DNA of 27,189 nucleotides, taken from assembly GCA_026386995.1 (NCBI GenBank), contig JAPLMO010000468.1, positions 1-27,189 of the forward strand, given 5' to 3'. The position numbers were made by a program, and so were the translations under genes. Of the stretch, positions 13,460 to 22,134 are shown piece after piece. How positions within the stretch are numbered: the first letter of the stretch is position 1; each line of letters begins with the position of its first letter. Origin of the DNA: Planctomycetota bacterium (GTDB lineage Bacteria > Planctomycetota > Phycisphaerae > FEN-1346). The notes beneath the pieces are model-generated. The model saw only the letters and a program-made list of their open reading frames with translations, made no database searches and was not told where the DNA came from.

Positions 13460-14269
13460 TTACCTCATCGCCCCGGCGGAGAGCCGCGTCAGCGGTTCGG
13501 CGCCATCAGAGCGGATCACGAACGTATCCTCAAAATGGGCACACGGCTTCCCGTCGGCCGCGACCACCGTCCATCCGTCTTCCTTCTCGCGGACCTGGCG
13601 CCGGCCCATGTTGACCATCGGCTCCACGGCCAGCGTGACGCCCTCGGCCAGGAGAAAATCGTCTCGCGCCATGTCGCTGCCGACGTAGTTGGGCACGCGC
13701 GGCGGCTCCCACATCTGCCGGCCGATACCATGCCCGACATACTCGCGGACGATCGAGAACCCCCGACCTTCCACGAGGGCCTGGATGCGGCCCGCGACGG
13801 CCGACCACAGGACGCCCGGCCGCGCTTCGCGGCGGACGACGTCCAGCGCCTTGGCCGTCGTTTCCAGCAGGTCGACCACGTCCAGCGACACGTCGCCGAC
13901 CGCGAACGTCCGTGCGGCGTCGGCGCACCAGCCGTCTTTCTCGACGCCCACATCGACCGAGACGACGTCGCCTGTGGCGATCCGCCGAGGCCCCGGGATC
14001 CCGTGCACCAGTTCCTCGTTGACCGAGACGCAGATGTTGCCCGGGTACGGCGGCCCGCCGCGCGGATGCGGCTGACCCAGGAAAAGGCTCCGGGCCCCGC
14101 GTTCGGCCATGTGTCGGACGGCCGCGGCATCGAGTTCGGCGGTCGTAACGCCGGGCCGGCACAGCGTGCGCAGGAGGTCGAGGACCTCAGCCACCACCGC
14201 CCCGGCCGCCCGCATTTTCTCAATCGCTTCGGCGTTTTTGGGGCGGATGGTCATGGCGCTCGGCGTCAC
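13460..14269 (-). CDS. map: Type I methionine aminopeptidase
   Basis: 269 residues from GTG 14269, which overlaps the adk stop as GTGA; ATG 14254 is a plausible alternative (264 residues, beginning [14 protein letters not shown]). No strong ribosome site distinguishes them, and the overlap favours coupling. The pita-bread metallopeptidase motifs are present: [16 protein letters not shown] (about 79-94), [20 protein letters not shown] (about 103-122, with both metal Asp), [14 protein letters not shown] (about 177-190, metal His), [11 protein letters not shown] (metal Glu) and HFEDTFVI (metal Glu). The enzyme removes the initiator Met from new proteins in the cytoplasm. Confidence 0.97.
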   Translation of the reverse strand: MTPSAMTIRPKNAEAIEKMRAAGAVVAEVLDLLRTLCRPGVTTAELDAAAVRHMAERGARSLFLGQPHPRGGPPYPGNICVSVNEELVHGIPGPRRIATGDVVSVDVGVEKDGWCADAARTFAVGDVSLDVVDLLETTAKALDVVRREARPGVLWSAVAGRIQALVEGRGFSIVREYVGHGIGRQMWEPPRVPNYVGSDMARDDFLLAEGVTLAVEPMVNMGRRQVREKEDGWTVVAADGKPCAHFEDTFVIRSDGAEPLTRLSAGAMR

Positions 14270-14928
14270 CGGCCAATCACGGCTTCCAATTGTTCAAAGA
14301 GCCTGGCCCGCACCTGGTCGGGGGAACCGCTGCCGTCAACCCGCACCAAGCGCCCTTGCCTCTGATAATACTCGATGAGCGGCGCCGTCTGCTTGTTGTA
14401 CGTATCGAGGCGCTGCTGCACCGTTTCCGGTTCGTCGTCTTTGCGCGTCATCAGGGCCGAGCCGCATACGTCGCACTTGCCGTCGATCCTGGGCTTAATA
14501 TAAAGCACGTGGTAGGACCGCCCGCACTTGGCGTTCGGGCATGTCCTCCGGCCGCTCATGCGCTCGACGATTGTCTCGGGGTCGGCCTCGAGATTCACGA
14601 CGGCGCTCAGTTCTCCTGCGTCCTTGGCCAACGCCTCATCCAGCGCCCGTGCCTGGCCCTCGGTCCTCGGAAACCCGTCCAGGAGCCACCCTCGCGCGCA
14701 ATCCTTGGCCGCCAGCCTGCCGGCCACAGCCGCGACCGTAATCGGGTCGGGCACCAGGGCGCCAGTCTCCAAGAACGACTTGATCTCCAGGCCGAGGGGC
14801 GTTTTATTGCCGATCTCAGCCCGAAAGATGTCGCCGCTGGAGACGTGCGGAACGCCGTAACGCTCCGCGACCGCCTTGGCCTGCGTGCCTTTTCCGGCCC
14901 CCGGAGGGCCCATAAACACGAGTCGCAC
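14266..14928 (-). CDS. adk: Adenylate kinase (zinc-lid form)
   Basis: The start is GTG 14928, 8 nt after GGAGGAG (14937-14943), and 220 residues result; the frame is open 10 codons further, to a TTG, without support. The P-loop is GPPGAGKGT (7-15). WLLDGFPRTEGQA (81-93) is the AMP-site motif. The lid domain has four cysteines, C130, C135, C152 and C155 (CPNAKC, then CDVC), so it should bind zinc, as in many Gram-positive and deep-branching bacteria. The enzyme interconverts ATP + AMP and 2 ADP. Its place between secY and map is standard. Confidence 0.97.
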   Translation of the reverse strand: MRLVFMGPPGAGKGTQAKAVAERYGVPHVSSGDIFRAEIGNKTPLGLEIKSFLETGALVPDPITVAAVAGRLAAKDCARGWLLDGFPRTEGQARALDEALAKDAGELSAVVNLEADPETIVERMSGRRTCPNAKCGRSYHVLYIKPRIDGKCDVCGSALMTRKDDEPETVQQRLDTYNKQTAPLIEYYQRQGRLVRVDGSGSPDQVRARLFEQLEAVIGR

Positions 14929-14936
14929 GGATGCTG

Positions 14937-14943
14937 CTCCTCC
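14937..14943 (-). promoter_or_regulatory. Ribosome site deciding the adk start
   Basis: GGAGGAG, 8 nt before GTG 14928. Fixes a GTG start and removes ten codons from the longest frame. Confidence 0.8.
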
Positions 14944-14979
14944 AGACCGCCGCCGCAACGGCGACGGCTGAAAACAGGT

Positions 14980-16350
14980 CTAACTAGTACGTCCGCGCAC
15001 CCGGCCCTCGACCAGGAAGCCTTCATAATGCCGCATAATCAGGTGCGACTCGATTCGCTGCACGACATCGAGCGCCACGCTGACGATAATCAGAAGCCCC
15101 GTGCCGCCCAGGAAGCCCGTCATCAGCATGCTGACGCCCGTCAGGAGGCTGACCGTAATCGGCACGATCGCCACCACCGACAGGAAGGCCGCCCCGACGT
15201 ATGTAATGCGGTTCATCACCCGTTCCAGGTACTCCGCGGTCCGCCGGCCGGGCCGCATGCCGGGGATGAAACTGCCCCAGTCGCGCAGGTGGTCCGACAT
15301 TTCGCGCGGCTGGAACTGGATGGCGGTCCAGAAGTAGCAGAAGACGACGATCAGCCCCACGTAAATCAGCAGGTGCATCACGTTGTCGTACTTGAAGATT
15401 TCGGCGAACTCGAACGTCGCCGGGGCGATCCACGTGCCGGCCGTCGCCTCGCCGACCCAGCCGAACAGGTACATCGGGATGTACAGCAGCGACGACGCGA
15501 AGATGACCGGAATGACGCCCGCCTGGTTGACCCTCAGGGGCAGGTACTGTCGCTGCCCGCCGTAGGTGCGCCGGCCGCGCGTGTGCTTGGCCTGCTGAAT
15601 CGGGATGCGTCGCTGGGCCTGGGTGATGAGGACGACGCCGATGACAACGCCGACGAACATCACGGTAATCAGGAGGACCATCTCGATGCCGATCTGCTTC
15701 TCGGCCTGGAAACTGAGGAACTCCAGGGTGGCCCGCTGCCGCAGGTACGCCACGACGCCCGGCAGCCGGTCGACGATGCCCGCCATGATGATGAGCGAGA
15801 TGCCGTTGCCGATGCCGAACTCATCCACGAGTTCGCCCAGCCACATCAGGAAGATCGTGCCGGCGGTCATGGCGACCACAGCGACCATTTTGTACATCAT
15901 GGGGCTGATGGTACCCTGCGCCCCCTGCCAAGCCCCCTTGAAGACGAAAGCCGCCTGGATGAGACAGAGGACGACGGTGAGGTACCGGGTGTACTCGTTG
16001 ATTTTGCGTCGGCCGGCCTCGCCTTCCTTGGCGAGTTTTTCAAGGCTCGGGACGGCCTGGGTCAGCAGTTGGAGGATAATCGAGGCGCTGATGTACGGCA
16101 TGATGCCGAGGCAGAAGAGGAAGGGCTGGAAACTGCCGCCCGTGATACGTGCGATGAAGTCGAGGTAACTGCCGAGGCCGCCCCCGCCGAGGTCGCCCTC
16201 GGTGCGGAGAAACTGCTCCAGGTAGCCCGGGTCGGTCCCCGGAATAGGAATGTACATGCCCAGGCGGTAGGCGACGATGATCAGAAGCGTAAAGAGAATC
16301 TTCCGCCTGAGTTCGGGGATCTTGAAGATATTGATGAGAGAGGCGATCAC
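14980..16350 (-). CDS. secY: Protein translocase subunit SecY
   Basis: A 456-residue integral membrane protein that begins at a GTG overlapping the rplO stop (GTGA). About ten hydrophobic segments are visible. The N-terminus reads [20 protein letters not shown], and PGTDPGYLEQFL is the first periplasmic stretch. The central pore plug and TM2 include FQPFLFCLGIMPYISASIIL, and the basic cytosolic loop shows RRIPIQQAKHTRGRRTYGGQ. The C-terminus is FLVEGRVRGRTS. SecY forms the channel through which SecA or the ribosome drives proteins across the inner membrane. Its place after L15 is universal in bacteria. Confidence 0.98.
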   Translation of the reverse strand: MIASLINIFKIPELRRKILFTLLIIVAYRLGMYIPIPGTDPGYLEQFLRTEGDLGGGGLGSYLDFIARITGGSFQPFLFCLGIMPYISASIILQLLTQAVPSLEKLAKEGEAGRRKINEYTRYLTVVLCLIQAAFVFKGAWQGAQGTISPMMYKMVAVVAMTAGTIFLMWLGELVDEFGIGNGISLIIMAGIVDRLPGVVAYLRQRATLEFLSFQAEKQIGIEMVLLITVMFVGVVIGVVLITQAQRRIPIQQAKHTRGRRTYGGQRQYLPLRVNQAGVIPVIFASSLLYIPMYLFGWVGEATAGTWIAPATFEFAEIFKYDNVMHLLIYVGLIVVFCYFWTAIQFQPREMSDHLRDWGSFIPGMRPGRRTAEYLERVMNRITYVGAAFLSVVAIVPITVSLLTGVSMLMTGFLGGTGLLIIVSVALDVVQRIESHLIMRHYEGFLVEGRVRGRTS

Positions 16351-16796
16351 GCGGTGATGACCTCCGCCTTGCCGCCTGCCTTGGCGATTTTTTCGGCGGC
16401 CACGGCGCTGAACGCATGCGCGCGGACCGTCAGGGCCGCCTTCAACTCACCGCGGCCGAGGATTTTCAGCGTGAAAAGTTTGCCCTTGATGAGGCCGGCG
16501 TCCCGCAGTTCGTGCGGCCCGACGCTGGCGCCGACCGGGAACCTGGCCAAGTCCTCTACGTTCAGGACCATGACCGGGTCGCTCCAGCGGGCGTTGGAGA
16601 AGCCGACCTTCGGCATGCGGCGGAAGAGGGGCATCTGGCCGCCCTCGTACGACAGGCGCCGCGAGTAGCCAGAGCGGGACTTCATGCCCTTGTGTCCGCG
16701 GCCGCTGGTCTTACCGCGGCCCGACCCGATGCCGCGGCCCACCCGCAGGCGAATCGTGTGGTGCTTCTTCGATTTTTTGATATCCGTCAGGTTCAC
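16347..16796 (-). CDS. rplO: 50S ribosomal protein L15
   Basis: A 149-residue protein starting at GTG 16796, overlapping the rpsE stop by four bases (GTGA). The N-terminal Gly-rich extension [20 protein letters not shown] (18-37) is the family hallmark that threads into 23S rRNA, followed by [11 protein letters not shown] and a C-terminal globular part ending [16 protein letters not shown]. The usual gene between S5 and L15, rpmD for L30, is absent here, and the tight overlap leaves no room for it. Confidence 0.98.
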   Translation of the reverse strand: MNLTDIKKSKKHHTIRLRVGRGIGSGRGKTSGRGHKGMKSRSGYSRRLSYEGGQMPLFRRMPKVGFSNARWSDPVMVLNVEDLARFPVGASVGPHELRDAGLIKGKLFTLKILGRGELKAALTVRAHAFSAVAAEKIAKAGGKAEVITA

Positions 16797-17398
16797 GACG
16801 AGGGTCCTTCCGTCGGGGTCTCGGCCGGAGGCGCCTGCGGTGCCGTGGCCGCCTCGGTCGGCACCGGCATGGCCGGCGCCGCATGTTCCGGCATCAGTTC
16901 TTCCATCGGCACGCCGCGCAGCCGCGCCACGTCCCGGACGTCCTTCAGCCGCAACAGGGCGTCCATGGCGGCCTTGACGAGGTTGATCGGGTTAGTGCTG
17001 CCCATGGCCTTCGTAAGGATGTTGCGGATGCCGACCATCTGGCAGACGGCGCGAACGCCGCCGCCTGCGATGACGCCCGTACCGGGGCCGGCCGGCCTCA
17101 TGAAGACGCGGGCGGCACCGTAACGGCCGATGACTTCGTGCGGGATCGTGTCGCCTTTCAGCGAGACCCGCACGAGGTTCTTCTTGGCATCGGAGATGCC
17201 CTTCTCGACGGCGGGCGGGACCTCGTTGGCCTTGCCGTAACCGATGCCGACGCGGCCGTGGCGGTCGCCGACGACGGCCAGCGCCGCAAAACTGAACCGG
17301 CGGCCGCCCTTGACGACCTTCGCCGACCGGTTGATGGTCACCACGGACTCCGACAGGTCGCCGCCGTCCGCGAAGAAGTTATCCCGCTCATTTGCCAC
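16793..17398 (-). CDS. rpsE: 30S ribosomal protein S5
   Basis: A 201-residue protein, longer than the usual ~165. The S5 RNA-binding domain is clear: [20 protein letters not shown] (19-38), [20 protein letters not shown] (40-59) and [20 protein letters not shown] (99-118). From about residue 172 the sequence is an Ala/Pro/Glu/Thr-rich tail ([20 protein letters not shown]) not part of the core. S5 helps form the mRNA entry channel and affects fidelity. Confidence 0.98.
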   Translation of the reverse strand: MANERDNFFADGGDLSESVVTINRSAKVVKGGRRFSFAALAVVGDRHGRVGIGYGKANEVPPAVEKGISDAKKNLVRVSLKGDTIPHEVIGRYGAARVFMRPAGPGTGVIAGGGVRAVCQMVGIRNILTKAMGSTNPINLVKAAMDALLRLKDVRDVARLRGVPMEELMPEHAAPAMPVPTEAATAPQAPPAETPTEGPSS

Positions 17399-17472
17399 TT
17401 GCTACCCACCTCCGCCCACGACACGGCAGGCTTGGGCGCCCCTGGGGGCCCCTGCGCCTGCCGCCGCGGGGC
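17399..17472. other. rpsE-rplR gap
   Basis: 74 bp, GC-rich, with overlapping palindromes (GGGCGCCCCTGGGGGCCCC). No gene. Confidence 0.5.
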
Positions 17473-17847
17473 TTAGAACTTCAAACCGCCTTTTCGCGCC
17501 GCTTCCGCCAGCGCCTTGACCCGGCCGTGATACTTACGGCCGCCGCGATCGAAGCAGACCGCCTTGATGCCGGATTCCGTGGCCTTGGCGGCCAGGAGCG
17601 TGCCGACCTTCGCGGCCGCCTTGATATTGCCGGTGCTCTTCAGGTCGCCCTTGACGTCCTTACTGAGGCTGCTCAGGGACAGGAGCGTCTTACCGGAGAC
17701 GTCATCGATGATCTGTGCGTAAATGTGCTTCAGGCTGCGATAGACGCTCAGTCGCGGCCGCTCGGGAGTGCCTTCGAGGGTGCGCCGGCTCCGCAGGTGG
17801 CGGCGTGCGAGCGCCGCCCGTTTCATTTTAATTGCCGTCATGCCCAT
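17473..17847 (-). CDS. rplR: 50S ribosomal protein L18
   Basis: A 124-residue protein. ATG 17847 has AAGGA about 9 nt upstream; ATG 17841 is close by. It shows [20 protein letters not shown] (15-34), [15 protein letters not shown] (35-49), and the C-terminal [20 protein letters not shown] with the family end ARKGGLKF. L18 binds 5S rRNA together with L5 in the central protuberance. Length and motifs are normal. Confidence 0.98.
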   Translation of the reverse strand: MGMTAIKMKRAALARRHLRSRRTLEGTPERPRLSVYRSLKHIYAQIIDDVSGKTLLSLSSLSKDVKGDLKSTGNIKAAAKVGTLLAAKATESGIKAVCFDRGGRKYHGRVKALAEAARKGGLKF

Positions 17848-17932
17848 AATAACACATCCTTATCGACCTTGCCAACCCGCCCTGCGACCGGCGGGCAAGG
17901 CATGCCTCGCCCCTGCAACTGCGGCGCGGCGA
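17848..17932. other. rplR-rplF gap
   Basis: 85 bp with a GC-rich hairpin (CCCGCC...GGCGGG, about 17877-17895). No gene; the ribosome site for rplR is at its left end. Confidence 0.5.
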
Positions 17933-18514
17933 TTACGCCGAGGCGCCGCCGACGAAGGTCTTGCCGGCCTTGCGGCGGATCTGCTCGCCGAGGTACCGGA
18001 AACCCTTGCCCAAGTACGGCTCGGCCGGCTTAATGTGCCGCATCTCAGCGGCAAACTCGCCCACCAACTGCTTGTCGGGCCCGCGGACCCAGAACTTCGC
18101 GGGCGTTTCGTTGCCGCGCGTGTTCGGGACCTCCACCTGTATTTCGAGCCCCGCGGGGATCGTCTTCTCGACCGAGTTGGCGAAGCCGCACTTTACGACG
18201 AGTTTCTTGCCCTGGACGTTGACCGAGTAGCCGGTGCCGTAAAGTTCCAGGCCGCGCTCGTAGCCCTCGGCGACGCCCTTGACCATATTGGCAATGAGGG
18301 CCCGCGTCAGGCCGTGGAGGGCCTTGGAGCGGCGCTGGTCGTCGGACCGCTCGACGCGGACGACCTTGGCGGCGTCGTCGACCACGACCTTCATGGTCCG
18401 GTCAAACGTCCACTCGAGTTTTCCTTTCGGCCCCTCGACCTTGACGGTATTGCCGGAGACGGCCACTTCGACCTTCTCCAGGATCGGGACCGGCTTTTTA
18501 CCGATTCGAGACAT
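17933..18514 (-). CDS. rplF: 50S ribosomal protein L6
   Basis: A 193-residue protein with the two-fold L6 repeat. The first half opens MSRIGKKPVPILEKVEVAVS with VEGPKGKLEWTF, and GLTRALIANMVKGVAEGYER marks the middle. In the second half the 23S-binding segment is VRGPDKQLVGEFAAEMRHIK followed by PAEPYLGKGFRYLGEQIRRK and AGKT. About 15 residues longer than the E. coli protein, mostly at the C-terminus. L6 sits near the sarcin-ricin loop where elongation factors bind. Confidence 0.98.
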   Translation of the reverse strand: MSRIGKKPVPILEKVEVAVSGNTVKVEGPKGKLEWTFDRTMKVVVDDAAKVVRVERSDDQRRSKALHGLTRALIANMVKGVAEGYERGLELYGTGYSVNVQGKKLVVKCGFANSVEKTIPAGLEIQVEVPNTRGNETPAKFWVRGPDKQLVGEFAAEMRHIKPAEPYLGKGFRYLGEQIRRKAGKTFVGGASA

Positions 18515-18537
18515 CGTATCCTCTTCGCAATGCCCGC

Positions 18538-18933
18538 TTACCAGATCGTGCAGAGCAGTTCACCGCCGACCTTGAGCCGACGGGCCTGCCGATCGCTGAG
18601 GATGCCCTGCGACGTCGTGTAGATGGCGATGCCAAGGCCCCCCAGGACGGGCGGGATGTCCGTCACCTTCTTGTAGCGGCGTCGGCTCAGCGTGGATTCC
18701 CGTTTCATGTGCGTCATGATTTGCTCGCCGTCCGGACCGTACTTCATATGGATGCGCATCAAGCCCTGCCGGCCGTCCTGGATTTCGTCGAAGCCGCGGA
18801 TATAGCCTTCCGCGCGCAGGACGTTCAGGATGCCGCGGCAGATATTCGACGCGGGGGCATCCACTTCCGCACAGCCGCGCTTCAGGCCGTTGCGGATCCG
18901 GGTCAACAGATCGGCGATGGGATCGTTGGTCAT
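18538..18933 (-). CDS. rpsH: 30S ribosomal protein S8
   Basis: 131 residues from ATG 18933, which gives the standard opening MTNDPIADLLTRIRNGLKRG. The longer open frame to 19074 overlaps rpsN and is not real. The C-terminal block GLGIAIYTTSQGILSDRQAR and KVGGELLCTIW is diagnostic. S8 binds the central domain of 16S rRNA and, in E. coli, is the translational repressor of the spc operon through a site near the L5 start; I could not identify that site here. Confidence 0.98.
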   Translation of the reverse strand: MTNDPIADLLTRIRNGLKRGCAEVDAPASNICRGILNVLRAEGYIRGFDEIQDGRQGLMRIHMKYGPDGEQIMTHMKRESTLSRRRYKKVTDIPPVLGGLGIAIYTTSQGILSDRQARRLKVGGELLCTIW

Positions 18934-18956
18934 CGCCCGTCTCGCTCCTTCATACG

Positions 18957-19142
18957 TTACCAGGAAGCCTTGCGTACACCCGGAATCTTGCCCTCGTGGG
19001 CGAGGTTCCGGAAACAGATGCGGCAAATGCCGAACTTGCGGTAGACCGCACGAGGCCGGCCGCACAGTTCGCAACGGCGCCTAAGGCGTGTCGAGAACTT
19101 CGGCGGCCGCTTGGCCTTCAGTCGTTGTGCTTTGGTCGCCAT
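18957..19142 (-). CDS. rpsN: 30S ribosomal protein S14, zinc-binding type
   Basis: A 61-residue protein, the short zinc (C+) form. CELC (25-28) and CRIC (40-43) with the spacer [12 protein letters not shown] hold the metal. The C-terminus is [18 protein letters not shown], a family signature. It lies in the head of the small subunit near the A and P sites. Standard place between L5 and S8. A zinc-free paralogue might exist elsewhere but is not in this window. Confidence 0.98.
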   Translation of the reverse strand: MATKAQRLKAKRPPKFSTRLRRRCELCGRPRAVYRKFGICRICFRNLAHEGKIPGVRKASW

Positions 19143-19196
19143 AAATCGCTTTCACCTTGCCTCAGACCCGACACCGGGGCGGCGGGCCCATCCGTG

Positions 19197-19742
19197 CTAG
19201 TCGCGCCGGAACGGGAACCCGAAACCCTGCAGGAGCCACCGGGATTCCTCATCGGACCGGCTGTTCTTAATGACAATCGTAATATTCATGCCCTGCTGGA
19301 ACTGGACCTTATCGACGCGGACCTCGGGGAACACCAGTTGCTCGTTGACGCCGAAGTTGTAGTTGCCGCGCCCGTCGAAGCCGTTGGGGTCCAGGCCGCG
19401 GAAGTCGCGGAACCGCGGCAGGGCGACGTTGATGAGGCGGTCGAGGAACTCGTACATCCGCGCGCCGCGAATCGTGGCCTTGCAGCCGATGATGACGCCC
19501 TCGCGAAGCCGGAACGCCGAGACGCTCTTTTTGGCCTTGGCCACCACGGGCTTCTGGCCGGTGATGATGGCCAGGTCTTCGAGGGCGGCCTCGATGCGCT
19601 TGGGCTCGTCGTGCGATCTGCCGAGGCCCATCGACACGACGATCTTCTCGAGGCGCGGAAGGCTCAGCACGTTCTGGCGCCCCAGTTTCGACTGGAGGAC
19701 CGGAACGATTTCCTTCTGATAACGTTCCTGCATTCGGGTCAT
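19197..19742 (-). CDS. rplE: 50S ribosomal protein L5
   Basis: A 181-residue protein opening MTRMQERYQKEIVPVLQSKL, with LPRLEKIVVSMGLG, ALEDLAIITGQKPVVAKAKK (the L5 signature) and a C-terminal FGVNEQLVFPEVRVDKVQFQ and MNITIVIKNSRSDEES. L5 binds 5S rRNA and the P-site tRNA and forms the intersubunit bridge with S13. Length is normal. Six bases after the rplX stop. Confidence 0.98.
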   Translation of the reverse strand: MTRMQERYQKEIVPVLQSKLGRQNVLSLPRLEKIVVSMGLGRSHDEPKRIEAALEDLAIITGQKPVVAKAKKSVSAFRLREGVIIGCKATIRGARMYEFLDRLINVALPRFRDFRGLDPNGFDGRGNYNFGVNEQLVFPEVRVDKVQFQQGMNITIVIKNSRSDEESRWLLQGFGFPFRRD

Positions 19743-19748
19743 GGCCGG

Positions 19749-20066
19749 TTACAACTCCCCGAGGTCGGCGCCGCACTTGCGGCAGACGCGATGTTTTTTG
19801 CCGTCGGATTCCGTGCGAGTGCCGGTGCGGACCGCCTTGTCGCACTTGGTGCAGACCAGTTGGAGGTTCGAGAGGTTCATCGCCGCTTCGATCTCCAGTC
19901 GGCCGCCCTGCGGGTTCTTACGCGAACGGCGCAGGTGCTTATAGACGCGGTTGACGCCTTCGACAACCGCCTTGCCTTTGCGCGGTTTGACGCTCAGGAC
20001 CTTGGCGCGGCGTCCACGGTCGTCTCCCGTGATCACTTCCACCACATCATCCCGTCGAATAAACAT
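19749..20066 (-). CDS. rplX: 50S ribosomal protein L24 with zinc ribbon
   Basis: 105 residues from ATG 20066 (GGAAG 8 nt upstream); a GTG six bases earlier is less well placed. The KOW fold appears as FIRRDDVVEVITGDDRGRRA and KVLSVKPRKGKAVVEGVNRV. A C-terminal zinc ribbon follows: CTKC near residue 72-75 and CRKC near 95-98, with TRTESDGKKHRV between. L24 is an assembly initiator near the exit tunnel. The four-cysteine ribbon occurs in some bacterial L24 proteins but not in E. coli. Confidence 0.97.
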   Translation of the reverse strand: MFIRRDDVVEVITGDDRGRRAKVLSVKPRKGKAVVEGVNRVYKHLRRSRKNPQGGRLEIEAAMNLSNLQLVCTKCDKAVRTGTRTESDGKKHRVCRKCGADLGEL

Positions 20067-20080
20067 GGGCACCGCTTCCG

Positions 20081-20467
20081 TCAGACCACCTCGCTGGCGA
20101 GCGAGAGGATCCGCATGTACTTTTTTCCCCTGAGTTCCCGGGCCACGGCGCCGAAGACGCGCGTGCCGCGCGGGTTCCCTTCCTTGTCAATCAACACGAC
20201 GGCGTTGCCGTCGAACCGCACGTACGAGCCGTCGGCCCGCCGCGTCGGGTACCTGGTGCGGACGACGACGCAACGGACGACCTCGCCCTTCTTGGCCTCG
20301 CCGGCCGGGATCGCCTTCTGGACGCTGGCGATGACGACGTCGCCGACGTGGGCGATGGGCCGGGTGAACCTGCCCTTGGCGGTCGAACCGCCGAGCACCC
20401 GGATCGCGCGAACGGTCTTGGCGCCGGTGTTATCGGCGACATCCAAAATGGTCCGCATCTGGATCAT
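20081..20467 (-). CDS. rplN: 50S ribosomal protein L14
   Basis: A 128-residue protein. [20 protein letters not shown] opens it, with [20 protein letters not shown] and [20 protein letters not shown], then [20 protein letters not shown] and [13 protein letters not shown] with the end [12 protein letters not shown]. Fully conserved. L14 makes an intersubunit bridge and is the docking site of the silencing factor RsfS. About six residues longer than the E. coli protein. Confidence 0.98.
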   Translation of the reverse strand: MIQMRTILDVADNTGAKTVRAIRVLGGSTAKGRFTRPIAHVGDVVIASVQKAIPAGEAKKGEVVRCVVVRTRYPTRRADGSYVRFDGNAVVLIDKEGNPRGTRVFGAVARELRGKKYMRILSLASEVV

Positions 20468-20485
20468 CGAAGCGGCTCCTTCGGC

Positions 20486-20800
20486 CTAGCGGCCCTGCGT
20501 CGGGTCTGCGGCCGACTCCGCACCGGTGATGACCGGCGCGCCCGCGCTGCGCTGGATCACGCGGACCAGCCGGAACTGCTTTGTCCGCGAAATCGGGCGG
20601 CACTCCACGATCTCGACCGTGTCGCCGACATGGGCTTCTCCATTTTCGTCGTGGGCGTGAAGACGGCGGTCCTCGCGCACCGTCTTGCCGAGTTTCTTGT
20701 AACGGATGGTGTGCACCGTTTCCACCGTGATAGTCTTTGTGCCGCGGTCGCTGGTGACGATCCCCTGGACGACGCGGCGTGTTGAAGGCGGACGGATCAT
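20486..20800 (-). CDS. rpsQ: 30S ribosomal protein S17
   Basis: A 104-residue protein, overlapping the end of rpmC by four bases (ATGA). The OB fold shows VVQGIVTSDRGTKTITVETV (10-29) and DTVEIVECRPISRTKQFRLV (60-79). The C-terminus from about 85 (SAGAPVITGAESAADPTQGR) is an extra tail beyond the usual 84-90 residues. S17 is a primary 16S rRNA-binding protein. Confidence 0.98.
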   Translation of the reverse strand: MIRPPSTRRVVQGIVTSDRGTKTITVETVHTIRYKKLGKTVREDRRLHAHDENGEAHVGDTVEIVECRPISRTKQFRLVRVIQRSAGAPVITGAESAADPTQGR

Positions 20801-21030
20801 TCGGAGGCTGTCTCCTTGCCCGCCTCGGCGGCGGGCGCCTGGCTCATCTCGCGCTGCCGCAAGATCGTCCGCATGCGGGCGATGTTGCGCCGGGCCTTCC
20901 TCAGTTCGCTGGACATGTGCAGTTCCTCGGTCTCGGCCTGCGTCCGCAGGTCGAAGACTTTGCGTTCCAGCGCCTCCAGTTCCTGGAGGATCTGTTCGCG
21001 GCTCATATCTCTGACTTCTTGCGGCTTCAT
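20797..21030 (-). CDS. rpmC: 50S ribosomal protein L29
   Basis: A 77-residue, all-helical protein: MKPQEVRDMSREQILQELEA, then LERKVFDLRTQAETEELHMS and SELRKARRNIARMRTILRQR, the classic antiparallel hairpin. A short C-terminal tail (EMSQAPAAEAGKETASE) is extra. L29 lies at the mouth of the exit tunnel beside L23, at the trigger factor and SRP docking site. Nine bases after rplP. Confidence 0.97.
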   Translation of the reverse strand: MKPQEVRDMSREQILQELEALERKVFDLRTQAETEELHMSSELRKARRNIARMRTILRQREMSQAPAAEAGKETASE

Positions 21031-21039
21031 AGCGTTACC

Positions 21040-21459
21040 TTATAGGCCACGGCGGCGCACGACCATGCGCGTCTTGATCGGCATCTTGCTGGAGACGCGC
21101 CTGAGCGCCTGCCGGGCGAGGTCTTCCGGCACACCGCCCAACTCGTACAGGATGCGGCCCGGACGGACGACGCACGCCCAGTACTCGGGCTCGCCCTTGC
21201 CCTTGCCCATACGGGTTTCCAGGGGCTTGCCGCTGATGGGCTTGTCCGGAAACACGCGGACCCACAGTTTGCCTTCGCGGCGGAGGAAGTGCGTGGCGGC
21301 GACGCGGCCGGCCTCGATCTGCTGGGCCGTCAGCCACACCTGCTCCATCGCCTGGAGCCCGAAGTCGCCGAACGCCACGTAGTTGCCCCGCTGGGCCAGG
21401 CCCTTCATGCGGCCGCGCTGGCTCTTGCGGAATTTGACCCTCTTAGGCATCAGCGCCAC
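21040..21459 (-). CDS. rplP: 50S ribosomal protein L16
   Basis: 139 residues from GTG 21459, opening [20 protein letters not shown] like the family; AAAGGAGG lies exactly 6 nt upstream, so this start beats ATG 21450. The gene overlaps the end of rpsC by 17 nt. The blocks [58 protein letters not shown] and [20 protein letters not shown] are all present. L16 forms part of the A-site tRNA path in the large subunit. Confidence 0.98.
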   Translation of the reverse strand: MALMPKRVKFRKSQRGRMKGLAQRGNYVAFGDFGLQAMEQVWLTAQQIEAGRVAATHFLRREGKLWVRVFPDKPISGKPLETRMGKGKGEPEYWACVVRPGRILYELGGVPEDLARQALRRVSSKMPIKTRMVVRRRGL

Positions 21460-22108
21460 TGGGGGCCTCCTTTTCAGCCGCGGTCTGATACGGCCCCAGA
21501 TAAATCCACACTTTCACGCCCAGAATGCCGTACGTGCAGCGGGCCTGGGCCTGGCCGTAGTCGATGTTGGCCGACAGCCGCGTCAGCGGAACCGACCCGC
21601 GGACCACCACCTCGGAGCGATGCATTTCGACGCCGCCCAGCCGGCCCGCACACCGGATCTTGACGCCCTTGGCGCCGGCCGCCATCGTGGCTTCGACGGC
21701 CTGCTTCATCGCGCGGCGGAAGTTGGCCCGCTTCTCAAGTTGCTGGGCCACGTTCTCGCCCACCAACTGGGCCGACAGTTCCGGCTTGGCGATTTCCTTC
21801 ACTTCCAGCCGGATGCGCCGGCCGGTCAGCGTTTCCAGTTCCTCGCGGATCTTATCGACCTCGGAGCCCTTGCGGCCGATGAGGAGGCCGGGCCGCCCCG
21901 AGTGCACGATGACGTTGACTTCCTCACGGGTCCGCTCGATCTCGATCTTCGAGATCGCCGCGAAACCGTACTCGCGCTTCACGTGCGTCCGGATCTTCTC
22001 GTCCTCGACGAGCAGTTGCCCGAACGTCCGCTTCGGCGCGTACCAGCGACTGCGCCAGAACTCCGTGATGCCCATGCGAAAGCCGGTCGGGTGAATCTTC
22101 TGTCCCAT
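21443..22108 (-). CDS. rpsC: 30S ribosomal protein S3
   Basis: A 221-residue protein starting [20 protein letters not shown]. The KH domain includes [20 protein letters not shown] (70-89), with its RNA-binding loop, and the C-terminal domain shows [20 protein letters not shown] then [14 protein letters not shown] and [16 protein letters not shown], ending [21 protein letters not shown]3 lines the mRNA entry channel with S4 and S5. Length is normal. Confidence 0.98.
   Translation of the reverse strand: MGQKIHPTGFRMGITEFWRSRWYAPKRTFGQLLVEDEKIRTHVKREYGFAAISKIEIERTREEVNVIVHSGRPGLLIGRKGSEVDKIREELETLTGRRIRLEVKEIAKPELSAQLVGENVAQQLEKRANFRRAMKQAVEATMAAGAKGVKIRCAGRLGGVEMHRSEVVVRGSVPLTRLSANIDYGQAQARCTYGILGVKVWIYLGPYQTAAEKEAPSGADA
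21466..21473 (-). promoter_or_regulatory. Ribosome site deciding the rplP start
   Basis: AAAGGAGG inside the end of rpsC, 6 nt before GTG 21459. The nearby ATG 21450 would be 15 nt away, too far for good use. Confidence 0.8.
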
Positions 22109-22134
22109 AACGTCTCGCCTTGCCTAAAAGCCGA

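Noticed and set aside
14290..16668. A 792-codon open frame on the plus strand opposite adk, secY and rplO
   Set aside because: It is a shadow: the minus strand carries well-conserved genes over the full length, and long antisense frames are expected at this GC content. Its protein is rich in Arg, His, Asp and Gln with no family features.
18996..20489. A 497-codon plus-strand open frame opposite S14 to L14
   Set aside because: Antisense shadow of conserved ribosomal genes; no start site or protein-like character.
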